Positions 1 through 10,933 of a stretch of 64,000 nucleotides of DNA are shown piece by piece. The notes beneath the pieces are model-generated. The model saw only the letters and a program-made list of their open reading frames with translations. It searched no databases and was not told where the DNA came from. The stretch is from Adenanthera pavonina (taxonomy: Eukaryota; Streptophyta; Magnoliopsida; Fabales; Fabaceae): positions 25,766,001-25,830,000 of the forward strand of contig JAIVEN010000002.1 of assembly GCA_026686845.1 (NCBI GenBank). Reading direction: 5' to 3'. The position numbers and the translations under genes are program-made. The stretch's first letter is position 1. Each line of letters opens with the position of its first letter.

Positions 1-696
1 TTATCTGCTGGGTTCATAGGGATTTGATTGTATCCTGAATACCCATCCATGAATGAGTACCTATAACCCCTTGCCGTGTTATCCACTAGCACATCGATGT
101 GCGGTAAAGGAAAATGATCCTTTGGACTGGCCTTGTTCAAATCCCGATAGTCCACACACATCCTAATGCGGCCGTCCTTCTTAGGTACTGGTACTATATT
201 TGCAACCCACTGTGGGTATTTAGCAACATCTAAGAAACCAGCATCCCATTATTTCTTCACTTCTTCTTTGATCTGAAGAGATGTCTCTGGACTCATTCTC
301 CTTAGTTTTTGCTTCTTTGGTTTAATGTCAGGGAACAAGGGAAGTTTGTGAGAAGCGATGTTAGGATCAAGCCCTGACATATCTTGGTACGACTAAGCAA
401 AAACATCCAGATATTCCCGAAATAAATCTATCATCTCCTTCTTCTCAGGATTATCAACTACCTTCAACTCTTTTTTATCTTCTTCAGTTCCCATATTGAT
501 CACCTCTATGATTTCTTCATGCGGGATGAAATCATTTTTGGAGGGTTCAATAAGCTTTGCAAACATGAGGGGTAATTCGACTAGCGCGGCATTTTCTTCA
601 GTCTCGCCATCAAGCATATCCATAACAATGCGAGTGTCATCCCATTAGGGCTCAAGAACCTCTATGTCAGACTGGAGTTCCGAGAATTCTAATTCC
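1..696 (-). pseudogene. Gypsy pol exon 2, N-terminal part of reverse transcriptase (copy 1, broken)
   Basis: This is the start of the RT part of pol, downstream of the predicted intron. The protein contains the conserved lead-in EYLDVFA...SYQDMSGLD and the RT start MCVDYRDLNKASPKDHFPLP; the window ends before the catalytic YVDD. In-frame stops lie at 645-647, at 393-395 (where a Trp is usual in this family) and at 249-251. The last is private to this copy: 33543-33545 reads CAA (Gln) where this copy reads TAA. The frame itself is not shifted. It cannot encode an active enzyme. Confidence 0.85.
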
Positions 697-952
697 CTGG
701 AGGGTAACAAACGCAACCGAAGTAAACGATGAAGTAGGAAGTAGTACAAAGAATTATTTAGAGGAGGGGCCAACACAAAAGGATAAGAATAAAGTGAAAT
801 GAAAGAAAGAGTGGAATAAAAGGCCTGAAATAAAAGAGTGGAATAAAGAACACGAAATGTTGCTTTGCATTTAATCCTCAAATGTAAAAAGTGCCAAAGC
901 CACAAATACAAGATTTTCAGAAGAAAACATAATAAAAACTCTAGAAGATTAC
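697..952 (-). other. Predicted intron between protease and RT (copy 1)
   Basis: On the - strand the protease ORF meets a stop one codon after a GTAATC donor at 952. A pyrimidine-rich acceptor, TTACCCTCCAG, ends at 697. Joining the two sides keeps the reading frame (Glu codon split GA/G) and leads into ELEFSELQSDIEVLEP and the RT lead-in. Ogre elements are known to splice an intron at this place. The splice sites are read from the sequence; use of the sites is inferred. Confidence 0.6.
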
Positions 953-2586
953 TCTAATGACATGATATCAGGGATTATCTCAGATTCCCAGTTTTCTAGG
1001 GCTTTTCCAAGGGTATCCTGTTGAATCCAGCGTCCTTTTCCAGAACTTTCCCCTTCTTCCTCTGTTGTAGCAATGGAGTCATTCATGTTGATCATATCAG
1101 AGGCTCGTGAGAATGTCTCTTTAATATGAGGAACTTTGGATCTTGCTTGTAATTTCCCTTGGCCTAACTTTGCTTGCTCAACCAAAGGAGTCTCCAAATG
1201 GGGATCGTATCCCACCTCTCGACGCCCTTGATTTCGAGGAAGCTTGATTGGCTCCTTCACCCCTTGTAATTTAGCTCCAAGCCCTTGTCCTTCCCTATAC
1301 CCACCATGCTTCATTATCTTGGCGACTACTTGTTGCATATCTCTACTTGGCTTGTCACCCTCCACAACCTCGAAACTGTGATAAAAATTACCACCTGTCC
1401 GCTCTACATTTTCAATATAAGGTACAGCACTTGGCTTGCTAATCATGAGTTCCTCTTCTCCCTTAATGGTGACCAGTTGGCCGTCCTTGATGAATTTGAT
1501 CCTCTGGTGTAGATTGGATGGTATAGCCCCAGCATCATGAATCCAAGGCCGTCCTAAGAGCATAGTGTATGCCGCATCAATATCCATGACATGGAACTGC
1601 ATTGAAAAGGTGCTTGGCCAAATCTCAAGTGGAAGATGGACCTCCCCAAATACTTCCCTTCTTGCTCCATCAAAAGCTCTGGCAATTAGATCACTACGCT
1701 CAATGGCGGACTCATTCACTGGAAGCTCTTGTAAAGTTACTAATGGCAGGACATTGAGAGCTGATCCATTATCAATCAAGACCTTTGCTACTATGTACCC
1801 GTGACATTTCAACGTAATATGAAGAGCTTTAGGTCGCCCTGTCGGAGTTTGAACAATTTCATCTTCATAGAAAGTAATCTGAGTAGCATTTTTTACAACA
1901 TTAACCATGTGGACTACTTTCTCAGGAGTTATGTCTGGACGCACGTATGCGGCTTCTAATACCTTCTGGAGTGCCTTGCGATAGACTTCAGAGCTCATAA
2001 TGAGGGACATCATGGAGATTCGAGCTGGAGTCCTTGTGAGCTGCTCTACAATGTCATATTCACTATGCTTCATGATCTTTAAGAATTCATCAGTATCACC
2101 ACTCTTGTTCGTCACCACCTTGGATCCTGAACTTTCTCCTTCTCCTTGTTTGTTATTCACTGCCTTATCATTTTCCTTTGAATAGACGCGACCACTCCTT
2201 GTAATCCCATTTATCAGATCCTGGTTATTGACTTCCACCACTGGTTCTTCACTGGTTTCTCCTCGGACTGTGAGAATCTCAGTCCTTAGGCCATATTTCC
2301 AGGGTACCGCATGATTACTATCATATGGGAATGGTGCTGATACGTGAATAACCTCTATGGGCTCCTTCTCGCGTGTTGCTGCCTGAGCGGTTGCATTTAT
2401 GACCAGGAGGGATCCTATCGAACTCGGCTTAAGTGTCAACTCGTTGATGAATGAAGAATGAGATATTGTTGTCTCCAAGAAGGGCAATTGCTCACTGCTT
2501 CCTGGAGTCGGAGCTTGCGTGTTGATCACAAGGAATGACCCCTTTGACTTGTCAATGAGTGATAACCCGCTTTGTTCCTCTATCAT
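949..2586 (-). CDS. Gypsy gag-pro C-terminal part: aspartic protease and G-patch-like region (copy 1)
   Basis: An open frame of 545 codons. Near residue 270 it has the aspartic protease motif LIDNGSALNVLP, followed by the flap and tail segment MLLGRPWIHDAGAIPSNLHQ, typical of Tat/Ogre proteases, which have DNGS instead of DSG or DTG. Around residues 424-455 is a Gly-rich segment, GGYREGQGLGAKLQG, resembling the G-patch found next to these proteases. Its ATG overlaps the upstream gag stop as ATGA, so it lies in a different frame from gag; frameshifting, or an old indel, would be needed to make a fusion. The role is cleavage of the retroelement polyprotein. Five residues differ from the copy at 34243-35880. 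Confidence 0.8.
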   Translation of the reverse strand: MIEEQSGLSLIDKSKGSFLVINTQAPTPGSSEQLPFLETTISHSSFINELTLKPSSIGSLLVINATAQAATREKEPIEVIHVSAPFPYDSNHAVPWKYGLRTEILTVRGETSEEPVVEVNNQDLINGITRSGRVYSKENDKAVNNKQGEGESSGSKVVTNKSGDTDEFLKIMKHSEYDIVEQLTRTPARISMMSLIMSSEVYRKALQKVLEAAYVRPDITPEKVVHMVNVVKNATQITFYEDEIVQTPTGRPKALHITLKCHGYIVAKVLIDNGSALNVLPLVTLQELPVNESAIERSDLIARAFDGARREVFGEVHLPLEIWPSTFSMQFHVMDIDAAYTMLLGRPWIHDAGAIPSNLHQRIKFIKDGQLVTIKGEEELMISKPSAVPYIENVERTGGNFYHSFEVVEGDKPSRDMQQVVAKIMKHGGYREGQGLGAKLQGVKEPIKLPRNQGRREVGYDPHLETPLVEQAKLGQGKLQARSKVPHIKETFSRASDMINMNDSIATTEEEGESSGKGRWIQQDTLGKALENWESEIIPDIMSLE

Positions 2587-4495
2587 GCATATGGATTTAT
2601 CTCTTGATACTCCCTTTCAACCCTAATAATCCCAAACACCATCATCTTTCGCACAACTTCCTTGAACACCTCACAACCCTCAATGTCATGACCTACATTC
2701 CCTCGGTGATACTCACAAGAGTAGGGACCACAATTGTCGATTATACCCGGCTTTCCCCCATCATAAAGGACATGTCCCGCTTCCTCAAGGTGATCAAATA
2801 TTTCTTTCATAGTAAATTGGAGTGCATATGGGTCCTTAATCATCCTGACGTCTTCTTCAATAACACAAACCTGTTTCCCTTTGTCATGCTCCGGAAGGGG
2901 ATTCGAGACTATATTCGGATTGATGTCCCACCGTACACTGATATAATTATTATCCAAAAGATTCAACATGTTCTTCCGGAAAGCATTGCATCGATCGATT
3001 GAATGTCCCACCGCTCCCATATGATATTCACAAGTCTCATTCGAATTATACCAAGCAGGGAAAGGTGGTTGCCAAGGTTTTATAGGACGAGGGCCCATAA
3101 GCTTCTTTCCACCAACTCCTTGAAAAGCTCTAATCTGGAGACATTGAAGTCAGGTAACGGGCGATTATCTCTCGAGGGGCGCACGACTTTGGAATCCATA
3201 CTTGGGTGCAAGACATTCGCTGGCTGAATGGGATGAGGTGGTGGGACTGGTTGAGGATGTTGGATGGGTTGAGCAAAAGGGGCTCTAGGTTGATAGGGAG
3301 CATGTTGCATGCGTGCCCCAGGTGCAAAAGGTTGTGGATATCAGGGTTGTGAGTTATATGGAGGGTATTGTGGGCTATATGAAGGTTTGAACAACTGTTG
3401 ATAAGGGTCTGAGACATGATTCACATCGCCGTCTTTCTTTTTAACACCCTGTCCTTTCCTATTTTCGGGGTGTGCACTCTCTAACCTCCCATCCCGAATG
3501 TTAGTGTCAATCCTTTCACCTACCTCAGTGAGGTCGGTGAAATATTTAGCATGGGTTCCCAGCATGATTCTGAAGTAGGGCTCGCCCAGCGTATCAATAA
3601 AGTAGGAACACAACTCAGACTCCGTCAAAGGAGGTTGAACTTCTGAGGCCAAGGCTCGCCAACGCTGCGCGTACTCCTTGAAGGACTCAGCGGGTTTCTT
3701 CCTCAATCCTTTCAGCTGCTCCCTAGTATGAGCTAAATTCAAATTGAACTGGTATTTCCTCATAAAGACATCCGTCAAATTCCTCCATTTCTTCAGTCTA
3801 GAATGATCTAATTTCATGTACCAATGTAGAGCCGTCCCAGTGAGACTTTCATGAAAGAAATGGATGAGGAATTTCTCCTCCCTGGACCATACTGACATCC
3901 TGGTACAGTATGTCTTCAGATGATAATGCGGGTCCCCATTTCCATTGTATTTGTTGAAGTCCGGGATCTTAAACTCTTTTGGAATAATCACATCCGAAGC
4001 TAGGCATAGTTCATCCAAATCGAGGGATTTATGCTCCATTACTCCCTGCAGTGCCCGTAGCTGATCTCTCATTTCTGACACCTCCTCTTTCAAGTTGACC
4101 TTATCAGGGATTTCACCGCCATGAGAATACATATTATTGGGAGGTGGATTCTGAGCCACGAAGGCTGTGACGTTTTCCGGGTTATGGACATCGTGGGTAT
4201 ATGCATATCCCTGATCCCATTCTTGGAATCCCTGCCTACCAACCCCTGGGGTTGGGATGGGTGGAAGCCGGTTCTGATCATTATCAGTTGCATCGGGTAT
4301 CCCTTCCGCGCTCATACCATGCGGTTGGGCAATATTGGCATTAACGTCCTGCCTTCTCCCATTCGTGTTCATGCCCTGAAGCATTTTCATCATTTGTTCC
4401 ATTTGAGTATGCAAGCCACTGAGCTGTCCCTTCAAATCCCCTACTTCTTCCTCCAGTCTCCGTTCTATATCAGAAAGATGACTTTCCATCGCCAT
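2583..4495 (-). pseudogene. Gypsy gag (copy 1, stop and frameshift)
   Basis: The 384-codon upstream part starts at 4495 with MAMESHLSDIERRLEEE. It has an N-terminal coiled coil (residues 1-50) and a Retrotrans_gag-type capsid region (about 175-330; FKIPDFNKYNGNGDPHYHLK, TALHWYMKL, FKEYAQRWRALA). It ends at a TGA at 3341-3343. The frame continues as a Pro-rich linker to about 3105, where a one-base shift moves into the frame of 2583-3098. That last part carries two CCHC-like knuckles, CEYHMGAVGHSIDRC and CEYHRGNVGHDIEGC. Gag would form the virus-like particle. The stop and shift are shared with copy 2, so they predate the duplication. Confidence 0.82.
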
Positions 4496-4907
4496 TGCTT
4501 TTACTCTTTCCCGAGTTAAATGGATTCTTTGTGGGCGATGGGTAAGGTTAACTGGATTCCTTTTAATCGGTGCAATATTGTCCTACTTTCAAGAAAAAGA
4601 AAACAAGTTAATTATTTTTACCTTACCGTTACTTAGGTACCAGTGAATTATAATAGGTGTTAGCATAAGTTTCTCGACCAAGTGACTTTGGATCCATGTC
4701 GGCATTCGTCATAATTACCTACGAAAACTCCCTCAAGTCCCCTCCGATACATATTGTATTCAGGGAGTCGTGAGGTTGACAATCAATTCATAAGAACTTA
4801 AGTTACTTTATAAATGATGTCTATAAATGGAGGGCACAGGTGGAATCAAAAGCTTTAATTTCCTATGGTTCATATGGTTCAATACATCATCATGGATCAC
4901 AGCTACA
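4496..4907 (-). other. ORF1-gag spacer (copy 1)
   Basis: About 410 bp without an ORF between the extra ORF1 and gag. No promoter or repeat was recognised. It is repeated at 37790-38201. Confidence 0.6.
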
Positions 4908-6848
4908 TCACCAAGTATGAGCCAGAAATTTTAATTCTTTGACAAGTTCTTTACATAATGAAAAGAAATCTGATATTTCTGCAGAAGTACCAAAGGGATG
5001 AAATTTTTGCTCAGCTCGCTCATAGACGTCGGAGAATTTGGGGATGCTCGAATTCACCAACATAATTAGCCTTTCAGTGCGATCTCTCCACCTATCTGAC
5101 TCCATCGCCCTTTCTGAATAAAGCATTCTCCAATTTTCCACTGCATCAGCATGTTGTTGCACTTGTCCAAGCAGCCTCTTGATTGTAGCTGATGAATCCC
5201 CTCTAATAGCTGCTAACTCATTCACCTTATCCTCCAACTGCTTAGTGACCAGTTCCAACTCGTCGGATGCACTTTTTAATGGACGGAGTTCTTGAGATTC
5301 TTTTTCAAGCAGGTCCCTTTCTTTCACAGCTTGCATCAACCGCCTCCGATTATTCTTCATCCTCTGGTCGTTCTCCTCCATATGCATGTTCACATCCCTA
5401 ATTGTTCGTTTCAGATTCAGATTTTCCTCTTTCAATCTCTTCACCTCCAAGCTTACCTCACAAGCTTCTCGTTTCCTCATCTCCTCCATTGTCTCTTGTA
5501 AGGCCGCATATTCACTCTGTAGACGACTCCAAGCCTCTTTCCATTCATTATCTGCCCTCGCCAACTTTTCCAATTCTTCCTCCCTCTTTTGAAGCTGTCT
5601 GACTAGCTCTTTGTTGACTTCCACCTTATTACCGCAGAGCAAAGGATCAAGGGGTGCAAAAGTTGGGTTAACCCCCTTAATCCTTTCGGACAACCAGACT
5701 TGGTACTCTTCTGTGGCATAGATCCTGCATGCACCCAATTCCAACCGCCCTTTATATATTACTTTACTCCAAGCGCTCACCACATTTTGACTTATCTTTA
5801 TCGTCGAATCATCATGTTAGAAGTGCATCATGTGAACCATAGCTTCCGAGGGAGCCTTTTGTGAGAAGGCATATTGTCTTAGTAGCAACATTGGGTTATA
5901 ATTTATCACCCCCCGTGGCCCCATTAACGGCACATTTGGGAAACCCCCACAACAATAAATTATTTCCTCCTCCCACCACCATGCTAATCTCCAATGGATA
6001 TTTTCTGCTCTAAGCTGGCCAAAAACTTCGATCCACTCCTCCCGATAGCATTTAGTTTTTCCTTCCTGATTTCTGAATGAGGCCAGAGGGGAAGAATTAT
6101 CCTTTTCTCCTTCTTGGAGTCTCCTTCCATACAGGTGATTCATAATCCATACATACAATAGTTGAAGACAGCATCTAATTCTCCCTCCCTTCTTAGCATG
6201 GCAGAAACTCAAGGTCATATAAGTCTCTGACAATATTGCAGGTACTGGATTCACTTGATGATGCTCTACCATATGAAACACACTGATGGCGTGTCTGTCA
6301 ATCACCCCCTTTGCAAATGGAAACAAAATTATCCCATAGATTATCATGGCGAGCACTCTGTTATAAACTATCCAATTTTCTTGTTCAGCCAGCTCTTTTA
6401 GACGTGTTTTCAGAAACTCCCTTGAGACCCCTTCTACGCTCTTGGTGGAGACGAGGTGCACCTTGTTTATACTGATCTCCAAAAGCTTTGCTATCACTGT
6501 GTTCGATGCCACATATCCTGGGTATCTATAGGCACGATCTCCTCTGTTCAGCGGTAAGCTTAAGAGTTCCCCATACTCCTCTATGGTCAGTGCCATCTAG
6601 AAATCTAGAAATGTGAAGCATCTCAAGGTGTCATCCCAATACTGTCCCAGTACAGAAAGCACTTGTGTCTGAACTGGTACATTGAGTAGCTCTAGTATGT
6701 CCCCATATCTTTTCCTGAAGTCCGACAAGAGGTTACCCTTGATACGCCGAGAAAATTCCTTCAGACTATCAATTGACTCCACAACTACTTCCAACCTGAG
6801 CCCCTTCTCACCATAGATTAACCCTGTTGGTCTTGGATCCATAATCAC
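4908..6848 (-). pseudogene. Gypsy ORF1 upstream of gag, DUF7745-like with coiled coil (copy 1)
   Basis: The reading frame runs about 646 codons from the ATG at 6848 to 4908, with two in-frame stops (6597-6599 TAG and 5817-5819 TAA) and no frameshift. The first part has FRKRYGDILELLNV and QYWDDTLRCFTF, followed by TIEEYGELLSLPL and YPGYV. This arrangement resembles the plant retroelement domain DUF7745, found in the extra ORF1 that Ogre-type elements carry before gag. The last about 290 codons form a long charged coiled coil (for example REEELEKLARADNEWKEAW). The biochemical role of this protein is not known. Both stops are present in copy 2. Confidence 0.7.
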
Positions 6849-7867
6849 TTTTGTGTCTTTAACTTATGCTAACTTTTCCTAATAATTCACCAGTTTCCTG
6901 AGCCAAAAAAAGGCAAAAAAAAAAAAGAAAAAGAAAAGATGAGATAACAGCGACCATGAATTTGATTAGTTAAAATACCATTAGGCCCTCGTTTGACAGT
7001 CATAAAAGTTTCTCTCCTTAAAGATCCTTATTGAATTCCCAAGGAGACAGAAACGAGCCCTCGTATCGTGAAGGACAAGGTCTCTCCACAAATGAGGTAT
7101 AAAAACAATAGAGGACCTATTAATATGATAACCATTCATTTAATGCAAATTTAATTTACATGAAAAGAAAATGCATGAGACTGGATATGCTTCCCCGTGT
7201 CCTATAGGTGTATCCTAGGATAGGATTCTTGGCTTTCACTGACTGGGTTAACATCTAAGCTTCATCTACGATTGCGTGCAGGATTCGGGATGGTTCTATT
7301 TTCCAAAAAGGTTCCCAAGTTGCTCCCGTCATCAAGATAGGAACCCTATCCAGTAAATTCAATCCTTCGAGAGCTTTAATAGCTCTTCCCAGACTAAATT
7401 TAGCGAATAGGTAACAACTGGGTGAAGTCTTCGCAATGGCCTCTGGGAGCTTAATAGCCCCTCAAAGGCATTGCTACAAAATCTAACTATCCTAGGATAC
7501 TCTCAGACCCAGGTATAGGGCCTATTATGTGTGTGAGGTTAGACGTGAAAGTGCCCAGTGTGTGAAGGGAGCATACAAACCTCATGACCCAAACATTTCC
7601 GAGATTTCCCACCTGCAGATAAAACAGCAGATAAAACAATATACAAATAAATAACAGCCATCTATCCTAGGGTTTATTCCGCATGTTATCTATCCTAGAA
7701 CACGTTATTCAATTCAACAAATATATTTAAAAGCATGTGAATAGACAAAATTACCAAGCATGTTATCTAACCTAAACATGTGAGGCAAACAAAATTAAAG
7801 GGCAACCAAACAAAACAAAACCATAAAAATTTGCATAGTCAACCTATACAGGCTTGACTCTCAAAAC
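6849..7867 (-). other. Gypsy 5' untranslated leader (copy 1)
   Basis: About 1 kb between the primer-binding site and ORF1, with no convincing ORF. An A-rich tract near 6906-6935 differs in length from copy 2 and accounts for the one-base offset between the copies. Confidence 0.6.
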
Positions 7868-7887
7868 AGTCCCCAGTGGAGTCGCCA
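7868..7887 (-). other. Primer-binding site, tRNA-Arg type (copy 1)
   Basis: On the + strand this reads AGTCCCCAGTGGAGTCGCCA, which is what the 3' end of a plant tRNA-Arg with CCA looks like. It sits 3 bases inside the LTR end TGTCACACCC at 7891. tRNA-Arg priming is characteristic of Ogre-type elements. The tRNA identity is from memory and was not searched. Confidence 0.7.
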
Positions 7888-7890
7888 AAC

Positions 7891-8998
7891 TGTCACACCC
7901 GGAGATGTAACGCGAACAGCGTGGGAAGAAAGAAAAAGGGGGAAACCGGCCCGCACGGCGAGAGGCCGGTCTCGGAGGGAGTCGCCACCAAAATTTTAAG
8001 GGAAATTTTGGAAAACCGAAATAAAAAAAAAAGGGACAAGGATGGTCTGCGAATCAGAGTTGGGTTCGGGAGTACGATTGTGAGTGGGGAAGGTGTTAGG
8101 CACCTCCACAACACCCGTTCTTGAGAACGGTTACCTTAGGTTGATTGTGCAATTTTTATGGCTTTTTACAAATTTATTTTGGTTGCCCTTTTACTATTCA
8201 CATGCAAAAATAAATATAAAAATAAGAGAAATGTAAAGATGAAAATAAAGAATAAAATGAAAATATGAAAAGTTGGGAAAAATAAATTAAGAAGAATATT
8301 ATTTATTTACAAGGGTGGACTTGATGTAAATGAGACTGAAATGCGAAGTTGGGAAAATAAAATAAGAGAAAAATATTATTTATTTACAAAAGTGGACTTG
8401 AAATAAATTGGTAAATATTTATTAAGTTAAGAGAAAAATAACAAATAAATCAGAAAATATTTATTTATTTACAAAGGTGGATTTGACCCAGAATGAGAGC
8501 CTGGGGCCCACGTACCCTGCGATAGGGATCAAAGTCGACTTAGTTCGGACTAAAAGAGTGTCACAGGGTTGGTATTTTTTATATATTTTCTTTGAAAAGA
8601 GAGGTTAATAGAAAATAATTTTATCTTTCCACAAAGAAAACAATTTTCAGAATTGGTTGGTATGTTTTAATTTGTAAAAAACATATTATTTTCTATTATT
8701 TACTCTTTTCATTTTTTATTATATATTTTTTTGTTTAATCAATTTCTAAAAAAGAAAATATATTTTTCCTCAATTTAAAAAAATAGGATTAAATTTATTT
8801 GTGATTTTGACCATTTTATTTGATTTGAAAAGGAAACATTTGAAAACAATTTTATTTTAAAAAACAAAACCAATTGGCTCATGTGGTATCTTTATCACTC
8901 ACATTTACCCATTGATACCTAAGTGTCCAAGGTAGTGTTACTCGAGACAAAAAGGCACAAAAAGTTTGAAAGAAAACAAATAAAATTTTTGATACAAA
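7891..8998 (-). repeat. Gypsy 5' LTR fragment (copy 1)
   Basis: Starts with the LTR terminus TGTCACACCC and aligns with the first about 1.1 kb of the LTR at 24091-28088. It stops at ACAAA (8994-8998), where the sequence switches into a Copia LTR 60 bases in from that LTR's end. The remaining about 2.9 kb of this LTR, including its promoter, is absent. Confidence 0.88.
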
Positions 8999-10659
8999 GT
9001 GAAGCAAGTGAAGATATCACAGTATAATGAAAATAACGTGTGAAACAGAGCAAGCTGAAAAGTAGAGATAAGAAGAAGAAAACTCAGTGATTTATCCTGG
9101 TTCGGTCTATCCACTTGACCTACATCCAGTCCTCAAGACACCTCTTGAGATTTATCCACTATCCAGCAAGAATTTCAACGGGCTTCTTGCTAAAGCCACA
9201 GTACACGAGTATGCTCTGTTCTGAGCTCTCTCAAACTCTCTAAGCACTTTCTCTATGTGCTTCCCAATCCCCTTGTGAATACCCCTCACAAGTAATTCTA
9301 TCTTCCAGATGAAGAGTAGATTGTTTACAAATGAATAACTCTCTTGAATAGAGTGGATATGAAGGTTTAAGTACAAATAATGAGGTTGGAAGGGTAAAAG
9401 CTTTTGAGATGAAGATTCAGCAGAAATTCAGTATATACAAGTTTGATTTTGTTACCCACAACTTCAAATAATGTTATATTTATAGATTTTGATCTCAAAT
9501 ATCCGTTAGAAACTAAATCTATCCGTTGGGGAAGTTATCCAACGGTTACTCTGAAAAAACTATCCGTTTACCAACCGCATTTAATGTTTCTGACATACTG
9601 AAATTCGAATTTCGGTTGGCCAACAGACGAATTTCGAGGGAACCGAAGGTTAAAGCTTCCAACGTAAAAATGCGAAGTTCGTCTGTCCATAGAGTGAAAT
9701 TCGAATTTCGAAACTCATAAAATCTTTCCACAATGTGACATACGAATTTTCAAGAAGAAAGATTTTCTGTTAAGTGTGAACAGTGTTTTCAATTTGCTAC
9801 AGTGCCCTCGAAATTCGAATTTTGGATGCCCAAAATTCGTCTGTCCACTGAACGTTTAAAGAGGCACAGTAGTTCACTTTCTTCGAAATTCGAATTTTGA
9901 CAGAGTGAAATTCGTCTGTCTGAGAACAGTTTTGAGACTGAAATCACTCTTGATCTCAGATGAACTTTACCAAGCATTCAGACGAATTTCCTATATTTTC
10001 TCAAGTTTTGTTTTGTCTGAAATTTGAATTTTGAAAGAGTGAAATTCGAATGTCACAAAGTAACCCCTTTTTTTGACTCAGGTGAAAATTCAAATTTTGC
10101 TAAGTTAAAGTTCGTCTGTCAGAGAGCATTTTCAAACTTAGTTTCTTCTTAATTTCAGATGAACTTTAGGAAAGCTTCAGACGAATTTCTTTAGTTTTCA
10201 TAAATGACATTTTGTCTGAAATTCGAATTTTGAGACTGTGAAGTTCGTCTGTCACAAAAAGGCTTCTTTCAGACTTGATTGAAATTCGAATTTTGAAAGA
10301 CCAAAATTCGTCTGACAGAGAGACACCTCTTCAGACTTATTCAGTTTTAGCTCGAAATTCGAATGTCTAAGGGCCAAATTTGAATTTCCAACTTGACAGT
10401 TCAGTTAAACTTTCAAACTTCGTCTGTTTGTGAGTATTTTTCAAATAAGTAAAGATTTAACTTCAAATCAAGGTTTGAAAACGTCTTTTTCTCAAATCAA
10501 AATCTTTTACCCAATCTAAACAAAAACCAAAGATCCTACCAAAGATCTAATAGCAAATACTCAGCAAATCTTCACTTGAAACAGCTTTGATCTCCTTTGA
10601 TATCTTCAATCCAAGCTCTTGAGTGTTGGTTTGGAATCATCAAAACTCTTGATCCAACA
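8994..10659 (-). repeat. Copia 3' LTR (copy 1), lacking its outer 60 bp
   Basis: Matches 18136-19800 of the right LTR and ends in GATCCAACA at 10659 beside the polypurine tract. By eye it differs from the copy 2 left LTR at about 4 positions plus one indel in 1.67 kb. It carries the same TATA box and U3 motif array as the other LTRs. Confidence 0.9.
9477..9485 (-). promoter_or_regulatory. TATA box of Copia LTR (copy 1, 3' LTR)
   Basis: CTATAAATA on the - strand, about 480 bases in from the truncated inner-side end and downstream of the U3 motif array. The same box is at 18619-18627, 42771-42779 and 52840-52848. Confidence 0.55.
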
Positions 10660-10673
10660 TTCTCCCCCTTTTT
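10660..10673 (-). other. Polypurine tract of Copia element (copy 1)
   Basis: On the - strand AAAAAGGGGGAGAA lies directly next to the 3' LTR start TGTTGGATC. This is the expected plus-strand primer of LTR retrotransposons and has the GGGGGAGAA form seen in Sireviruses. Confidence 0.8.
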
Positions 10674-10933
10674 GATGATGACAAAACAACTCACAAACTG
10701 GATTAGTACTTGGGTTTGCTTACACAAGCTCCCCCTCAACATATGCATTACAGTTCATAAGATATCATTTTCAACAGATTAAGTGAAGAGATTCAAAGCC
10801 CAAATCATTGCAACCAATAACATAATTTACTTAATACAAATTGTTGCAATACATATTTCAATTAGTTCATCAAACAATAAAACAATTTAAAACTAGATAC
10901 AACAAGAAGATTCAGCCTAAGATCTAAAAACAA

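Larger units (their letters stand above)
1..8998 (-). mobile_element. Ty3/Gypsy (Tat/Ogre-type) retrotransposon, copy 1, left-truncated by window edge
   Basis: Reading leftwards on the - strand, the order is partial LTR, tRNA-Arg primer site, about 1 kb leader, ORF1, gag, protease, predicted intron, then the first part of RT, which runs off the window. An extra ORF before gag, a tRNA-Arg primer site and an intron between protease and RT are hallmarks of the Ogre branch of the Tat lineage. The region aligns base for base with 33295-42291, with only scattered differences. Its 5' LTR is cut at 8998 by a junction into a Copia LTR, so only about 1.1 kb of an LTR that is about 4 kb at 24091-28088 remains. 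Confidence 0.88.

Noticed and set aside
645..911. 88-codon - strand ORF between protease and RT
   Set aside because: It crosses the predicted intron; only the last 15 or so codons belong to pol.
2559..3002. 147-codon + strand ORF opposite gag
   Set aside because: Antisense shadow of the gag C-terminus, repeated only because the region is duplicated.
9526..9977. Small ORFs of 61-64 codons on both strands in every Copia LTR
   Set aside because: They arise from the palindromic AAATTCGAATTT words, which translate to repeated NSNFE-like peptides; repeated DNA, not genes.
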